64,000 nt of DNA from Elusimicrobiota bacterium (GCA_016209035.1 JACQWX010000018.1:1-64000), one strand, 5' to 3'; positions 14,781 to 24,800 are shown, counted from the stretch's first letter. Made by a program: numbers and translations. The notes: generated from the letters alone by a model not told the origin.

Positions 14781-16848
14781 TGCGGTGTGGACGCGCCACG
14801 GCCGCTCGCTGGCGGGCGCCTACTCGGCTGTCTTCTTCCTCGACAGCCCGTGGGCCGGCGCCGTCATGGCGGCTGCGACCTTCCTCTACCCGAACATCGG
14901 CGCCGCGGGCCTCCTGGGCCTGCTGAGCGGCTTCGTCGTGCTCCAGCTGCTCGGGTCCCAGCCGGCCCTGGCGTATCGCGGGTTCGTGCTCTACAACTCC
15001 CTGCTCATCGGCCTCTTCACCGGCTACCTTTTCCAGCTGGACGGCGGCGTGGCGCTGCTCATCTGCCTGGCGGCCAGCCTGACCCTGCTGCTGACCCTGT
15101 TCCTGGAGGCCGTGCTCAGGGGCCTGGGGCTGCCGGTGCTCTCGGTGCCGTTCACGCTGGTCGCCATGCTGCTGGCCCTGGCCGCCCACCGCTTCTCGAG
15201 CCTCACCGACGCCACCTGGTACTTCACGGAGAAGGCCCCCGCGGTCTTCACCGTCCTGCCGGCGTTCGCGACGCACTTCCTGCGCTCGCTCGGCGCGTGT
15301 CTCTGCCTGCCCGACCCCCTGTTCGGCGCCATCCTGCTCGGGGCCATCGCGTGCCGCTCGCCGCTGATGGCCGTCTTCGCCATCGCCGGCTTCTCGTTGG
15401 GCTGTCTGGCCGAGAGCCTGCCCCAGCTGGCGCCGCTCAACACCAAGGATCCTCACTTCTTCAACTACTCGCTGATGTTCCCCGCGATCGCCGCCGTCTT
15501 CCTGGTGCCGTCGGCCTCGTCCGTGGGGTTGGCCGTGGCGGGGACGCTCATGGGCAGCCTCGTCACGGCCGGGAGCCTGGCCTTCTGGGACGCTTTCCGC
15601 ATCCCGATCACGGCGCTGCCGTTCAACGTCATGGTCCTGCTGGTCGTACGCGCGGTCCTCAGCGCCCACCCGGCCCGCCTGGCCACGGAATACGCGGGCG
15701 CGCCTGAGGAGACCATCGACCGCCTGAGGCTCAACCGCCTGCGGCATGGCACCGGGGAGGTGGGGGTGTTCTGCCCGTTCGAGGGGACCTGGGCGGTCCA
15801 GCAGGGCTTCGACGGACCGTTGACGCACCGCGGCCAGTGGAGGCACGCGCTCGACTTCGTGGTCCTGGGCGACGACGGCAAGACTTTTCAGGGGGAAGGG
15901 AACGAGCTCTCGGACCACCACGCGTTCGGACGCCCCGTGCTCTCGCCCTTCGACGGCTACATGGCCGCGGTCTGCTCGAACCTGCCGGACAACCCGGTCG
16001 GCCGAGTGGAGATCCAGAAGAACTGGGGCAACCACGTAGTGGTGCGGTCCCTGTCCGGCGTCTTCGCCATCGTGGCGCACCTGAGGAAGGACTCCGCGAC
16101 CGTCGGGGTCGGTGACTACGTGCTCGCGGGCCGCAAGCTCGGGGAGTGCGGCAACAGCGGTTACTCTCAAGAGCCCCACATCCACCTGCAGGTGCAGGCG
16201 AGCCCGGAGCCGGGCGCGCCGAGCCTGCCTTTCCACCTCGTCAACTTCGTCAGGGACGGCGTCGCGCGCTTCCAGGGCGTGCCCGAGGCGGGGACGCGGC
16301 TCTCGCCGCTGCCGGTCAACCGTGAGCTCGAGCGGGGGCTCTCGCTGCGCATCGGCGAGCCGTTGGAGTTCAGCCGGGCGGATGGGCCGGGCTTCAGCGC
16401 GATGCCGAGGATCGACGAATTGCGCGGCACGACCTTCCTGCTCGCGGACGGCGGGGCCAGGCTCTACTACGGCAAGGTCGGCGCTCAGCTTTTCTTCTAC
16501 GGCTTCGAGGGTCCCCTGGATTCCCCGCTGACCGATCTCTACGCCTGCCTGCCCCGCGTCCCGCTCGCCCACACAGGGCGCCTGCGCTTCGAGGACCACC
16601 TCCCGCTGGCTGTCACGGACCGGCTCTTGCCGCGCTGGGCCAAGCTCGCCGCGGTCCTGGCCACGGGCGGCCGGGCCGCGTGGCCGGCCTCCTACGAGAT
16701 GGACTGCGCTTCCCTCGAGATCGCCGGAGAAGCGTCGCTGGCCGGCCGCCGCGTCAAGACGTTCGCGCGCCTCGACCCCGTGCTCGGCTTGTTCGAATTC
16801 GGGGTCGACGCTAGGCGTTATCGCCGCACGCTTCCAAGGAGACCGTGA
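14761..16848 (+). CDS. Urea-transporter-like membrane protein fused to an M23-type peptidase domain
   Basis: A 695-residue fusion. Residues ~20-310 are about ten hydrophobic segments typical of the UT family, including 'YRGFVLYNSLLIGLFTGYLF', 'LGLPVLSVPFTLV' and a second-half 'FNYSLMFPAIAAVFLVPS', consistent with the inverted repeat of urea channels. Residues ~335-495 resemble an M23/lysostaphin-type metallopeptidase: 'HRGQWRHALDFVVLGDD' and 'GNSGYSQEPHIHLQVQ' supply the His/Asp and HxH zinc positions. The final ~190 residues are a beta-rich extension of unknown role. It shares 20 bases with the decarboxylase gene and couples to the next gene, so it belongs to this operon. Confidence 0.8.
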   Translation: MMSAEHSAVWTRHGRSLAGAYSAVFFLDSPWAGAVMAAATFLYPNIGAAGLLGLLSGFVVLQLLGSQPALAYRGFVLYNSLLIGLFTGYLFQLDGGVALLICLAASLTLLLTLFLEAVLRGLGLPVLSVPFTLVAMLLALAAHRFSSLTDATWYFTEKAPAVFTVLPAFATHFLRSLGACLCLPDPLFGAILLGAIACRSPLMAVFAIAGFSLGCLAESLPQLAPLNTKDPHFFNYSLMFPAIAAVFLVPSASSVGLAVAGTLMGSLVTAGSLAFWDAFRIPITALPFNVMVLLVVRAVLSAHPARLATEYAGAPEETIDRLRLNRLRHGTGEVGVFCPFEGTWAVQQGFDGPLTHRGQWRHALDFVVLGDDGKTFQGEGNELSDHHAFGRPVLSPFDGYMAAVCSNLPDNPVGRVEIQKNWGNHVVVRSLSGVFAIVAHLRKDSATVGVGDYVLAGRKLGECGNSGYSQEPHIHLQVQASPEPGAPSLPFHLVNFVRDGVARFQGVPEAGTRLSPLPVNRELERGLSLRIGEPLEFSRADGPGFSAMPRIDELRGTTFLLADGGARLYYGKVGAQLFFYGFEGPLDSPLTDLYACLPRVPLAHTGRLRFEDHLPLAVTDRLLPRWAKLAAVLATGGRAAWPASYEMDCASLEIAGEASLAGRRVKTFARLDPVLGLFEFGVDARRYRRTLPRRP

Positions 16849-17471
16849 TGAAAAACCGCGCTCTGACGCTTCTTCTTCTCGCCCTGTCGTGGCTCTTGGG
16901 GGCTGCGTCCGCCGAGGCTCTGCCGACAGGTGCGTCCGTCCTGCTTTACGATTCGTACGCCGCCGAAGCCAGAGGCGACAACGAGGCGGCCATCTCCCGG
17001 ATGGTGACCCTGCTCGGCACCCAGCCGGACGACTATCTCGTCCATTATCGCCTCGGCTGGCTCTTCTCGCGCGTCAAGAAGTACAAGAACGCCATCGACC
17101 ACTATATGCGCGCCGCCAAGGCCGCGCCCGGGAGCCTGGAGCCGTGGCTGGCGCTCTCCCTGCTGAACCTGGACATCGGCAGCTACGACGTGGCCTTGGG
17201 AGCCAGCAACGCGCTCCTTAGCCGCGACCCCAAGAACTACTACGGCCTTCTGCGCTCCGCCGCCGCCCTGCAGGCCCTCAAGAGGCATGAGGAGGCTCTG
17301 GCCGCCACGGACCAGGCCCTGGAGTTGTACCCGTTGGACACGCTCCTCCTGGAGAAGAAGGGCTACCTGCTCAGGGAACTGGGCAGGGTGTCGGAGTCCG
17401 ACCAGACGCTGGTCCAGCTCCTGCTGCTGAGCCCGCAGAACGCCTACGCCAAGTCGGTCTTGAAGAAATAG
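16848..17471 (+). CDS. Secreted TPR protein
   Basis: A 207-residue TPR protein with a signal peptide (ALTLLLLALSWLLGAASAEA). TPR units include 'AISRMVTLLGTQPDDYLVHYRLGWLFSRVKKYKNAIDHY' and 'ALAATDQALELYPLDTLLLEKKGYLL'. AAGGAG lies six bases before this ATG, whose first base is the last of the upstream stop; an in-frame GTG at 16845 is the alternative start. It resembles the genes at 18894 and 19520 in the block 'DYLVxxRLGWLxxxxxxY', so the three form a paralogous set. It is probably a periplasmic partner of the TPR/barrel proteins. Confidence 0.82.
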   Translation: MKNRALTLLLLALSWLLGAASAEALPTGASVLLYDSYAAEARGDNEAAISRMVTLLGTQPDDYLVHYRLGWLFSRVKKYKNAIDHYMRAAKAAPGSLEPWLALSLLNLDIGSYDVALGASNALLSRDPKNYYGLLRSAAALQALKRHEEALAATDQALELYPLDTLLLEKKGYLLRELGRVSESDQTLVQLLLLSPQNAYAKSVLKK

Positions 17472-17479
17472 GGCGCCGC

Positions 17480-18880
17480 GTGATCGCGTTGTGGCTGTGC
17501 CTGGCGCTCTCGCCCGCGGCCGCGGCCAAGGGGCCGTCGGGAAGCGCCGCCTTCTCAAGGCCCGAGGAGGCCATCCGGCGCTACGAGGAGTTCATCGCCA
17601 AAGGCGATGTCCAGCGGGCGCGTCAGGCCCTGGACGCGGCCGTGGCCGCGAACCCGGATCACTATCCTCTGGTCTTGCGCTACGCCCAGGCCCATTACCT
17701 GCTGGGGGAGTACCGCACGGCGGAGCAATTCTACGAGCGCGCCCTGAAGCTGCAGCCCCGGGAGGACGCTCCCCTGGCAGGGCTCTACCTGGTGGCGCGG
17801 GCCAAGGGCGATCCCAAGTGGCGAAGCCGCGCTTCCGCGCTGGCCTTGAGTTCCCCTTACCTGGACGTCAACTATCCCCTGGCGGCGGATTCCTTCGAGC
17901 GCGGCGAGCACCGCGAGGCCCTCAAGCGCTACGAGGCCGTCCTGAGGCTGCGGCCCGACGACCCTGACGCGTTGACGGGGCGCGGCTGGTGCCGCTATTA
18001 CCTCGGGGACCGCCGCGCAGCGCAGCGCGACTTCCGGCGGGCGCTCGCCAAGAGGCCGGGACACCGGCCGGCCCTGCAGGGGATCGACGCGTCGCGCACG
18101 GTCGGGGCGGCCGTCGGGTACTGCTTCGCCTCCATCGACTATCGGGGCAATGCCCTCAAGCGCTCCGGGACGCATCACTGCCTGCCGTTCTCGCTCGCCT
18201 ACGACGCCAGGGTATGGGTCTCGGCGAACTTCTCGCGGACGACGATCGACTGGGTCGAGCCGGCCGCGGACACGGTACAGAGCGACTTCAACCTGATGGT
18301 GGGTGTGTTGCCCAAGCCGTGGGCGTCCGTGTGGGTCGCGACCAATCTCATCGACGGCAACGATCTCGGGACCGACGGCAGCCAATCCTGGACCGGGGGC
18401 TTCCTGGTCCAACCGGGCCTGGGAGGCTCCGTGAGGCTTCTTGCCGGCGCTTCCATCTCGTCCTCCTGGTATCGCGACCACGACATGTTCCAGGTCTCGC
18501 CCCGGGTCGGGGCCGCCAAGGGCAAGGTCTCCGCTGCGTTCTTCGCAAGCCACATCACGGACGGCAGGACGAATGAACGGTTCAGCTCCTGGGGCGCCAC
18601 CGCCGCGGTCGGGCCTCTGGCCGGCCTGACTGCCGGCGGCCGCGCGTGGCGGGGCAAGAGGCGCGGCTACGTAGAAGATGGCGGCGTCGTGGTGTACAAC
18701 TCCCTCTCGGACACCTTCTTGAGCGGCTGGCAGGTCTCGGTGTCGTATGACGCGGCGGGCCGGGGGTCGGCATTCCTCCGCTATGGAGAGGACGACCTCG
18801 CGGTCGACTACGGGCTGGGGCGCCTCCGCTACACGGCGGGCACCGTGGTGACGGGGGTCAACCTTAGGTTCGGGCATTAG
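17480..18880 (+). CDS. TPR protein with C-terminal outer-membrane beta-barrel-like domain
   Basis: A 466-residue protein from a GTG start; residues 1-17 are a short signal peptide (LWLCLALSPAAAA). Residues ~30-200 are TPRs ('VLRYAQAHYLLGEYRTAEQFYERALKLQP', 'ALTGRGWCRYYLGDRRAAQRDFRRAL'). Residues ~215-466 alternate polar and aromatic/hydrophobic residues and end with 'VVTGVNLRFGH', as in YaiO-like outer-membrane barrels. The same architecture appears at 20154-21686. Such TPR-barrel proteins often act in export of polysaccharide or other envelope material. It lies nine bases after the preceding TPR gene. Confidence 0.78.
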   Translation: MIALWLCLALSPAAAAKGPSGSAAFSRPEEAIRRYEEFIAKGDVQRARQALDAAVAANPDHYPLVLRYAQAHYLLGEYRTAEQFYERALKLQPREDAPLAGLYLVARAKGDPKWRSRASALALSSPYLDVNYPLAADSFERGEHREALKRYEAVLRLRPDDPDALTGRGWCRYYLGDRRAAQRDFRRALAKRPGHRPALQGIDASRTVGAAVGYCFASIDYRGNALKRSGTHHCLPFSLAYDARVWVSANFSRTTIDWVEPAADTVQSDFNLMVGVLPKPWASVWVATNLIDGNDLGTDGSQSWTGGFLVQPGLGGSVRLLAGASISSSWYRDHDMFQVSPRVGAAKGKVSAAFFASHITDGRTNERFSSWGATAAVGPLAGLTAGGRAWRGKRRGYVEDGGVVVYNSLSDTFLSGWQVSVSYDAAGRGSAFLRYGEDDLAVDYGLGRLRYTAGTVVTGVNLRFGH

Positions 18881-18893
18881 GGGGAGGGAAGCG

Positions 18894-19508
18894 ATGTGGA
18901 GAACAGCGTTGCTGGCGGGCTTGGGCGTGTGTCTCGCGCTCGGGACCGCGCATCCGGCTCGAGCGGACGATGATGGACAGAGGCGGTCCAAATTCGCGAT
19001 GTCCTACGGGCAGGAGGCCAGGGGAGACATCCTCGGGGCTATCCGCTCGATCGAGGGCCTCGGAGAGGACGACTACCTCGTCCAGCTGCGGCTCGGCTGG
19101 CTCCATTACCGCCTGGAGGCGTTCAAGACGAGCGCCGACTTCTACGCCAAGGCCGCGCGGCTCGCTCCGGAGGCGGTGGAGCCGCTCCTGGGCATGATGC
19201 TCCCCTTGCAGGCAGCGGGGTTCGTTGGCACGGCCATCCAGGCCGGGAACTCCGTGCTCGAGCTCGATCCCGGCAACTACACGGCGCTCTCGCGCTTGGC
19301 CTCGATCCACTATTCCCGCAAGGACTACGGCCAGGCCGCGTCCCTCTACGGCCGGCTCACGCGGCTCTACCCCACGGATACGGAGATGCTGCTCGGGCTA
19401 GGCTGGTCGCTCAAGCTCCGCGGCGACAAAGCCGAGGCCGCGGTGATCTTCCGCAGGGTCCTGGTCCTGGGCCCCGACAACCCACGCGCGCTCGCCGGGC
19501 TCAGGTAG
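18894..19508 (+). CDS. Secreted TPR protein, paralogue of the gene at 19520
   Basis: A 204-residue TPR protein with a signal peptide (ALLAGLGVCLALGTAHPARA). It shares with the convergent gene at 19520-20134 the blocks 'EDDYLVQLRLGWLHYRLEAF', 'APEAVEPLLGMMLPLQAAG', 'LDPGNYTALSRLASIHYSRKDYGQA' and 'YPTDTEMLLGLGWSLKLRGD'. The similarity is enough to call the two a duplication. Only 11 bases separate their stop codons. It is the last gene of the plus-strand operon. Confidence 0.84.
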   Translation: MWRTALLAGLGVCLALGTAHPARADDDGQRRSKFAMSYGQEARGDILGAIRSIEGLGEDDYLVQLRLGWLHYRLEAFKTSADFYAKAARLAPEAVEPLLGMMLPLQAAGFVGTAIQAGNSVLELDPGNYTALSRLASIHYSRKDYGQAASLYGRLTRLYPTDTEMLLGLGWSLKLRGDKAEAAVIFRRVLVLGPDNPRALAGLR

Positions 19509-19519
19509 CCGTTTCCAGA

Positions 19520-20134
19520 TTACTTGAGCCCTTCAAGAGCCCGGGGATTCCTCGGGCTCAGGAGCAGGACCCGCTGGAACTGCTTCTTGGCCTCGTCCAG
19601 CGCGCCGCCCAGCTTCTGGCTGTAGCCCAGGCCCAGGAGCATCTCCGTGTCCGTCGGATGCAGCTTGACGAGCCGGGCGTAGTGGCCTGCCGCCTTCTTG
19701 TAGTCCTTGGACAGGTAGCTGCGCCAGGCGAGCTGGGACAACGACCTGTAGTTGTTGGGGTCGAGCTTGATGATGTCCTGATGGGTCTTCGCGATCTCCG
19801 TGGTCTTGCCGGCGGCCGCCAGTGGGAGGATCACTCCCTGAAGCGGCTCGATGGCCTCTGGAGCCAAGTCAGCGGCTCTCTGGTAGTAGGCGATGCTCTC
19901 GTTCCAGAGCCCCGCCAGGTAGGAGAGCCACCCCAGCCGCAGGTTCAAGACGTAGCTGTCCCTTTCCGCGGGCTCTACGGCCTTGAGCGCCGTGATCGCG
20001 CCGCTGACGTTCTTCTGCGACTCGGCGGTGTAGGAGGCGTAGAAGGCGTCCGTCAACGCGTCCTGGGCCAGGACCTTGCCCGCAAAACACAACGCGACCG
20101 AAACGACCACCATGTTCATGACCATTCTTTTCAT
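19520..20134 (-). CDS. Secreted TPR protein, paralogue of the gene at 18894
   Basis: A 204-residue protein; the start is an ATG with GGAGAGGAG upstream and gives a signal peptide ending VLAQDAL. TPR blocks 'DSYVLNLRLGWLSYLAGLW', 'APEAIEPLQGVILPLAAAGK', 'LDPNNYRSLSQLAWRSYLSKDYKKA' and 'HPTDTEMLLGLGYSQKLGG' match the plus-strand gene at 18894 position by position, and both are 204 residues long. It lies 19 bases after the TPR-barrel gene at 20154, with which it forms a two-gene operon. Confidence 0.84.
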   Translation of the reverse strand: MKRMVMNMVVVSVALCFAGKVLAQDALTDAFYASYTAESQKNVSGAITALKAVEPAERDSYVLNLRLGWLSYLAGLWNESIAYYQRAADLAPEAIEPLQGVILPLAAAGKTTEIAKTHQDIIKLDPNNYRSLSQLAWRSYLSKDYKKAAGHYARLVKLHPTDTEMLLGLGYSQKLGGALDEAKKQFQRVLLLSPRNPRALEGLK

Positions 20135-20153
20135 CGTTCTCCTCTCCTTCTCC

Positions 20154-21686
20154 CTAGAGTCCGAAACGGCAAGTGAATCCTCCGACCACCGTTGTGGCGT
20201 CATAGTCGCCCACCGTGTCTGACGACATCGGGACAGGCGCCGGCGGCGGGCAGGGTGCCGGCGGCGGCGGGCAAGGAGGCTTCGGCCGGAACATTGGCCT
20301 GCCCACCGAGGACACGCTGGAGAGCACGGAATCCCTGCCCCAGATTCCGAACAACGAGAAGTCCTTTTGACCCCAGGACGCGCCCAGTCTCCATCCGTTC
20401 TTGTACAGGTCCTGGTTGTTGCTGACGATGGTCCCCCACTCGTCGACCGAGCTTCTTTTCTTGCCGGTGTAGCCCTTGAGGCTGAGCGTCACGTCTTGAA
20501 AAGGTCCCAGGACTAGAGAGCCTGTGTAGGCGAGCAGATCCTCACTCGTCCCATTGTGGAGAGTCTCCATCACCGAGAAATCGATGAAGGCCTTCTTGGA
20601 CAGGCCTAATCCCGCGTGAGGTGTGAACTGCGAAACGTGGTAATGGTTGTACGAGGAATAAGAATAATACCCTCCCAGCGAAGCGAACCAGGATTGCGCT
20701 GAACCCAGCGGCCAGTAGTAATTCATGCCGCCAGTGACGACATGGCTGTGGTCGGTCGTCACATCGTTGACTGAGATGTAATCATACGCCCCGACGAAGG
20801 CTAGCCGGGGGGTGAAGTTGTACGAGCCCGAAAGGTTCCCTTCTATCTGCTGCTGGTCCTCGTTGGGCTCGGTGTAGTCGATGGTGGTGAAGATGGGTGC
20901 GCCTGTCAAGGACCAGAGATTCCCGTGGCTGACGGTGACGGGGATGGAATAGCTGTAGCCGCTGCTCTTGATGGGATTGTAGTCGTATTTGAGGCCTGCG
21001 AAGTAGCCGCTGACCCCGAGGCGATAGGTTGCGGGGCAGGGCCGCAGGCCTTCCTGGGCGGAGGTGTTGCCGGGGGCCAAGGCCAGGACCTGCTTGAAGT
21101 ACTTGTGGGCTTTGCGGCAATCTCCCAGGTAATATTGGCTCCAGCCCGCCCCCAGCAATGCCTCGGCATCGTTGGAATCGGCCGAGAGCAGGCTGGAGTA
21201 GGCGTGCAGGGCCTTCGGGTATCTCTTGGCGGAGAAGTCGTGGAACGCCGTCTGCAGGTTCGCGTCGCGATGACCGGGATTGACTCTCAGGAGAGTCGCG
21301 GCCGCAGGCATCCAGGTCCCGTCGTTTCGGCCCAACGCGGTGTAGAACAGACCCTCCAGAGGAGTCTCCTCTTTGGGGCCCAGGGCCGCGGCCTTCTGAT
21401 AATAGGACTCGGCCGACGCATAGTCCTTGAGAAGATAGGAGAGGTAGGCGTAACGCAGCGTCGTCCCGTAGTCGTTCGGGTTCCTCTCGACCTCCGGCGA
21501 CAGGGCTGCTCGCGCTGCCGCGAGGTCGGCGGGCGCCTCGCCCTTGAGCGCGCCGGCCTCGGGCAAGGAGGTACCCGGTTCGGCGTCGAGGATCGCCGGG
21601 TTCGACAGGTCCACGGGAAGGACTTGAGCGCGCAACGGGACGCTCGCCAGCAGAGCCGTCGCGGTCATCCGGAGGATTCCCTTCAT
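20154..21686 (-). CDS. TPR protein with C-terminal outer-membrane beta-barrel-like domain (second copy)
   Basis: A 510-residue counterpart of the protein at 17480. It has a signal peptide (MTATALLASVPLRAQ), then TPRs ('TTLRYAYLSYLLKDYASAESYYQKAAALGP', 'LLGAGWSQYYLGDCRKAHKYFKQVLALAP') and a ~280-residue beta-rich domain ending 'VVGGFTCRFGL'. The barrel is rich in Tyr and Ser ('GGYYSYSSYNHYHVSQF'). A Pro-rich insertion (PPCPPPPAPCPPPAP) near residue 470 is absent from the other copy and may be a long extracellular loop. Confidence 0.78.
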   Translation of the reverse strand: MKGILRMTATALLASVPLRAQVLPVDLSNPAILDAEPGTSLPEAGALKGEAPADLAAARAALSPEVERNPNDYGTTLRYAYLSYLLKDYASAESYYQKAAALGPKEETPLEGLFYTALGRNDGTWMPAAATLLRVNPGHRDANLQTAFHDFSAKRYPKALHAYSSLLSADSNDAEALLGAGWSQYYLGDCRKAHKYFKQVLALAPGNTSAQEGLRPCPATYRLGVSGYFAGLKYDYNPIKSSGYSYSIPVTVSHGNLWSLTGAPIFTTIDYTEPNEDQQQIEGNLSGSYNFTPRLAFVGAYDYISVNDVTTDHSHVVTGGMNYYWPLGSAQSWFASLGGYYSYSSYNHYHVSQFTPHAGLGLSKKAFIDFSVMETLHNGTSEDLLAYTGSLVLGPFQDVTLSLKGYTGKKRSSVDEWGTIVSNNQDLYKNGWRLGASWGQKDFSLFGIWGRDSVLSSVSSVGRPMFRPKPPCPPPPAPCPPPAPVPMSSDTVGDYDATTVVGGFTCRFGL

Positions 21687-21846
21687 CGAGCCAGATTCTA
21701 CGAACTTGATTCAGCCGGAGTCAATCAAGGAGATGACGCATCTTCGGACATTATACCACCTGCGACCTAGGACCCAGAAACCCCTAGGCCCAATACCAGG
21801 GCTTGATTGAGCATTTGGACTCGCAGGCATGTCAAGCGAGTCTCGA

Positions 21847-21852
21847 TATAAT
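21847..21852 (+). promoter_or_regulatory. -10 box six bases before the nuclease start codon
   Basis: A perfect TATAAT sits six bases before the ATG at 21859. Transcription would start at or next to the ATG, giving a leaderless message; no Shine-Dalgarno sequence is present. No good -35 box is visible at the usual distance. Confidence 0.6.
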
Positions 21853-21858
21853 GAGTTT

Positions 21859-24800
21859 ATGAGAACATCGAGACTCGCTTCCCTCCTCAGGATTTCTGTC
21901 GCCTTCGTCATCTCTCAATCCTCCATTTCTCCGGTGTTTGCCCAGACCGTCCGCATCGTCCCTGTCCAGGGGACGGGTATGTCCAACATCGGTATCGCGG
22001 CGGCCGCCGCGCTCCATGCGCCCTCGTCCGTGAGGCTCGACGTCGGCCTGGGCAAGATCGGGATCTCTGCGACGGTCGTCCCCCTGTCCGCGCCGTTGGC
22101 GCAGCCGGGAGTCCCTGAATCGGTCATCCCTTCCCTGCCGGCCCTGCCGGAGCTGGTCCGTCCCGTGGTCGAAGCCTCGCCCGCGGTCCCGGCGGCAGGG
22201 CCGCAGGCCGAGGACCTCAAGTCCAAGCTCGTGCCGGGCATCGAGCTCTCCGACTTCGCCGCCGAAAAGCTGGGCAAGCTGCCGGATGCCGGCGCCCGCG
22301 AATCGGGCGAGAAGCTCATCGATGCCATCACCAGGACCCGCGGCGTCCCGGCCGCCCACGCCCTTCCCAATGGCGTCCGGGACGGCGCCCTGCCGGGAAT
22401 CGAGTTCGCCGCCCCGGCCGCGCAGGACAAGGCGGGTCAGGCCTCCGAGAGGGGAAAGCTCGACCCGGCCACCCGGCCCTACTCCCCGTGGCGGCTGACG
22501 ACCTTCCTCCAGGACCCCGAGAAGTACGCGATGCTCTTCATCCTCGGCGCGGACGACAAGACGATGGCCGAGGTCCGGGGCTACGAGCTCCTCGTGGGCG
22601 ACGCCGTGCACCAGGCTTTCGAGTCCGTCTATAGGAGGATCCAGGCCGGGACTCCGGGCAAGGACGTCAAGCTCGACGAGGTCCTGGCGGCCTACGCCTT
22701 GGTGTTCGACGAGGGGCACAAGTCCGGCGGCTTCACGGAGCGCGGCGGGTGGAAGGCCGCCGAGTACAAGCGCAGGGGCGCCGACTACATCAAGGCGCGC
22801 TTCGAGAATCTCGCCCCGTTCGAGAGCCAGGGCCAGGTCCTCGCCATCGAGGAGCGGGTCTTCTGGACCATGACGGACCCGGCCACGAAGAAGTCCTACC
22901 AGTTCAAGGGCCGCCTCGACCGCCTCATGGTGAAGGACGACACGGTCTACATCCGCGACTGGAAGACGCACTTCGTGCCGCCGACTTTGACCCAGCTCGA
23001 GCGCGACGACTTCCAGCTCGGGCTCTACGCCCTCGGCCTCAAGACCGCCCGGCCCGACCTGGTCAAAGGCCGAAAGATCGTCATCGCCTGGGACTTTAAG
23101 GAGTTCACCCAGGAGATCGTTGTCGACGACGCCTACCTCGCCCGCATCGAGGCGCAGGTTCTCGACATCCTGCGGCGCATCGAGGCCTTCACCGAGCGGG
23201 TGGAGGCGGAGAAGCCGGAGTGGCTCAAGCGGTTGAAGCCCGACGGCAAGCCCGCGGGCGCGAAGTCGGCCCGCGAGGCCGTGGATTCGCTGGGCGCGCT
23301 CAACTCCGACTTGGACGAGAAGGCCGCGAGCTTGAGGGCCCTGCGCCGCGACTACAAGAACCTCGAGGAGGGCATCACCCGCTTCGCCTTGAAGAAGAAG
23401 CTGGCCCAGGTCAACGGCAAGCGCTACACCCTCGGCGTCACCGTCAACGAGGACTTGAAGGCCGTCCCGACCAAGACCGACGACCCGGAGGGCTACGAGG
23501 CGGTCAGCAAGGTGCTTAAGGAAGGCGGGGTGTGGAAGGGCTACTCGTCCTTGGACGCCGCCTCGGTGAGGCGCGCGGTCGAGTCCTACGGAGGGGACGA
23601 CCACGCGGTCTTCCAGCGCCTGCGGGACCTGATACAGTCGAGGCACGACAACGAGGTCGAGGTCGACCTCAAGCGCTCCGAAGCCGGCGGATCGGGCGGC
23701 GGGGTGGTCCGGCCCAAGGTGGAGCGGGAGGAGTGGGCTCCCGACGCCCAGCCGGGCGTGCTCTCCGCGACGCAGCTCGACGTGTTCCTGCGGGACCAGA
23801 CCGAATACGCCAAGCGCTACATCGTGCGGGTCCGCGACGAGGGCCCCAAGCCCATGGGGACCCTGGCCGGTTCGGTCATCCATGAAACCATGGAGCAGCT
23901 CTTCGTGTGGATGAAGGGCGGCCGCGAGGTCGCCGACATCCACTTGAACGACCTCATGAAGTTCTTCGACGCGCGCTGGGAGGTCCTGAGGACCGAGGCC
24001 GACTACAAGCCCGACAAGGGGCTGACCGAGGCCGATTACAAGCGCGGCTCCAAGGAGTACGTGAAGGCCAAGTGGGACAAGCTCTACCCCTTCGACCAGG
24101 GCCGGCCGGTGTTCCTCGAGAAGAGGATGTTCTTCGCCCTGACCGACCCCAAGACCGGGCGCAGCTACAAGTTCCAGGGCATCCCCGACCGGGTGATGAT
24201 CGAAGGCGACGTCGTGGTCGTCCGCGACTGGAAGTCGCACTACAAGGAGCCGAGCGACCAGGAGGTCAAGGAGAAGGACTATCAGCTCGGGCTCTATGTC
24301 CTGGCGCTGCGGCAGCTCTACCCGGACCTGATGAGGGGCCGGAAGGCCCGCCTCGTGTGGGATTTCAAGGGCAAGGAGGTCGTCATCGACGTGGACGACG
24401 CCTACCTGGAGAACCTCCGGAAGCGGCTCTTCGCCGTCCTGCGCAAGATTGACGAATTCAAGGCCAGGGTCGAGAGCCAGCTCGAGTCATGGGAGGAGAA
24501 GCTCGGCCTCATCGAGGTCCCCAAGGACAAGAAGGCCGCCTCCGCCGCCGTGGACCGGCTCGGGAAGATCGCGGACAGGATCGACGCCCTGGAAGAGGCC
24601 GTCAAGCCCCTCAAGGAGGCTGCCGCGGCCCTCGAAGGCGAGATCGCCGCCTTCTCCGTCAAGACCGGCTGGGTGAGGGTGCACGGCTCGCAATACAGCT
24701 CCAAGCTCGTGAAACGCGGGGTCGTGCAAGTGCCGACCAAGGGCAAGGACCGCAGCGCCCACGACCAGGTCGCGGCCGTCCTCAAGGAGGCCGGAGTCTG

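Noticed and set aside
19537-19559. Hairpin as terminator between convergent TPR genes
   Set aside because: The stem has a mismatch, lies inside coding sequence and has no T-run.
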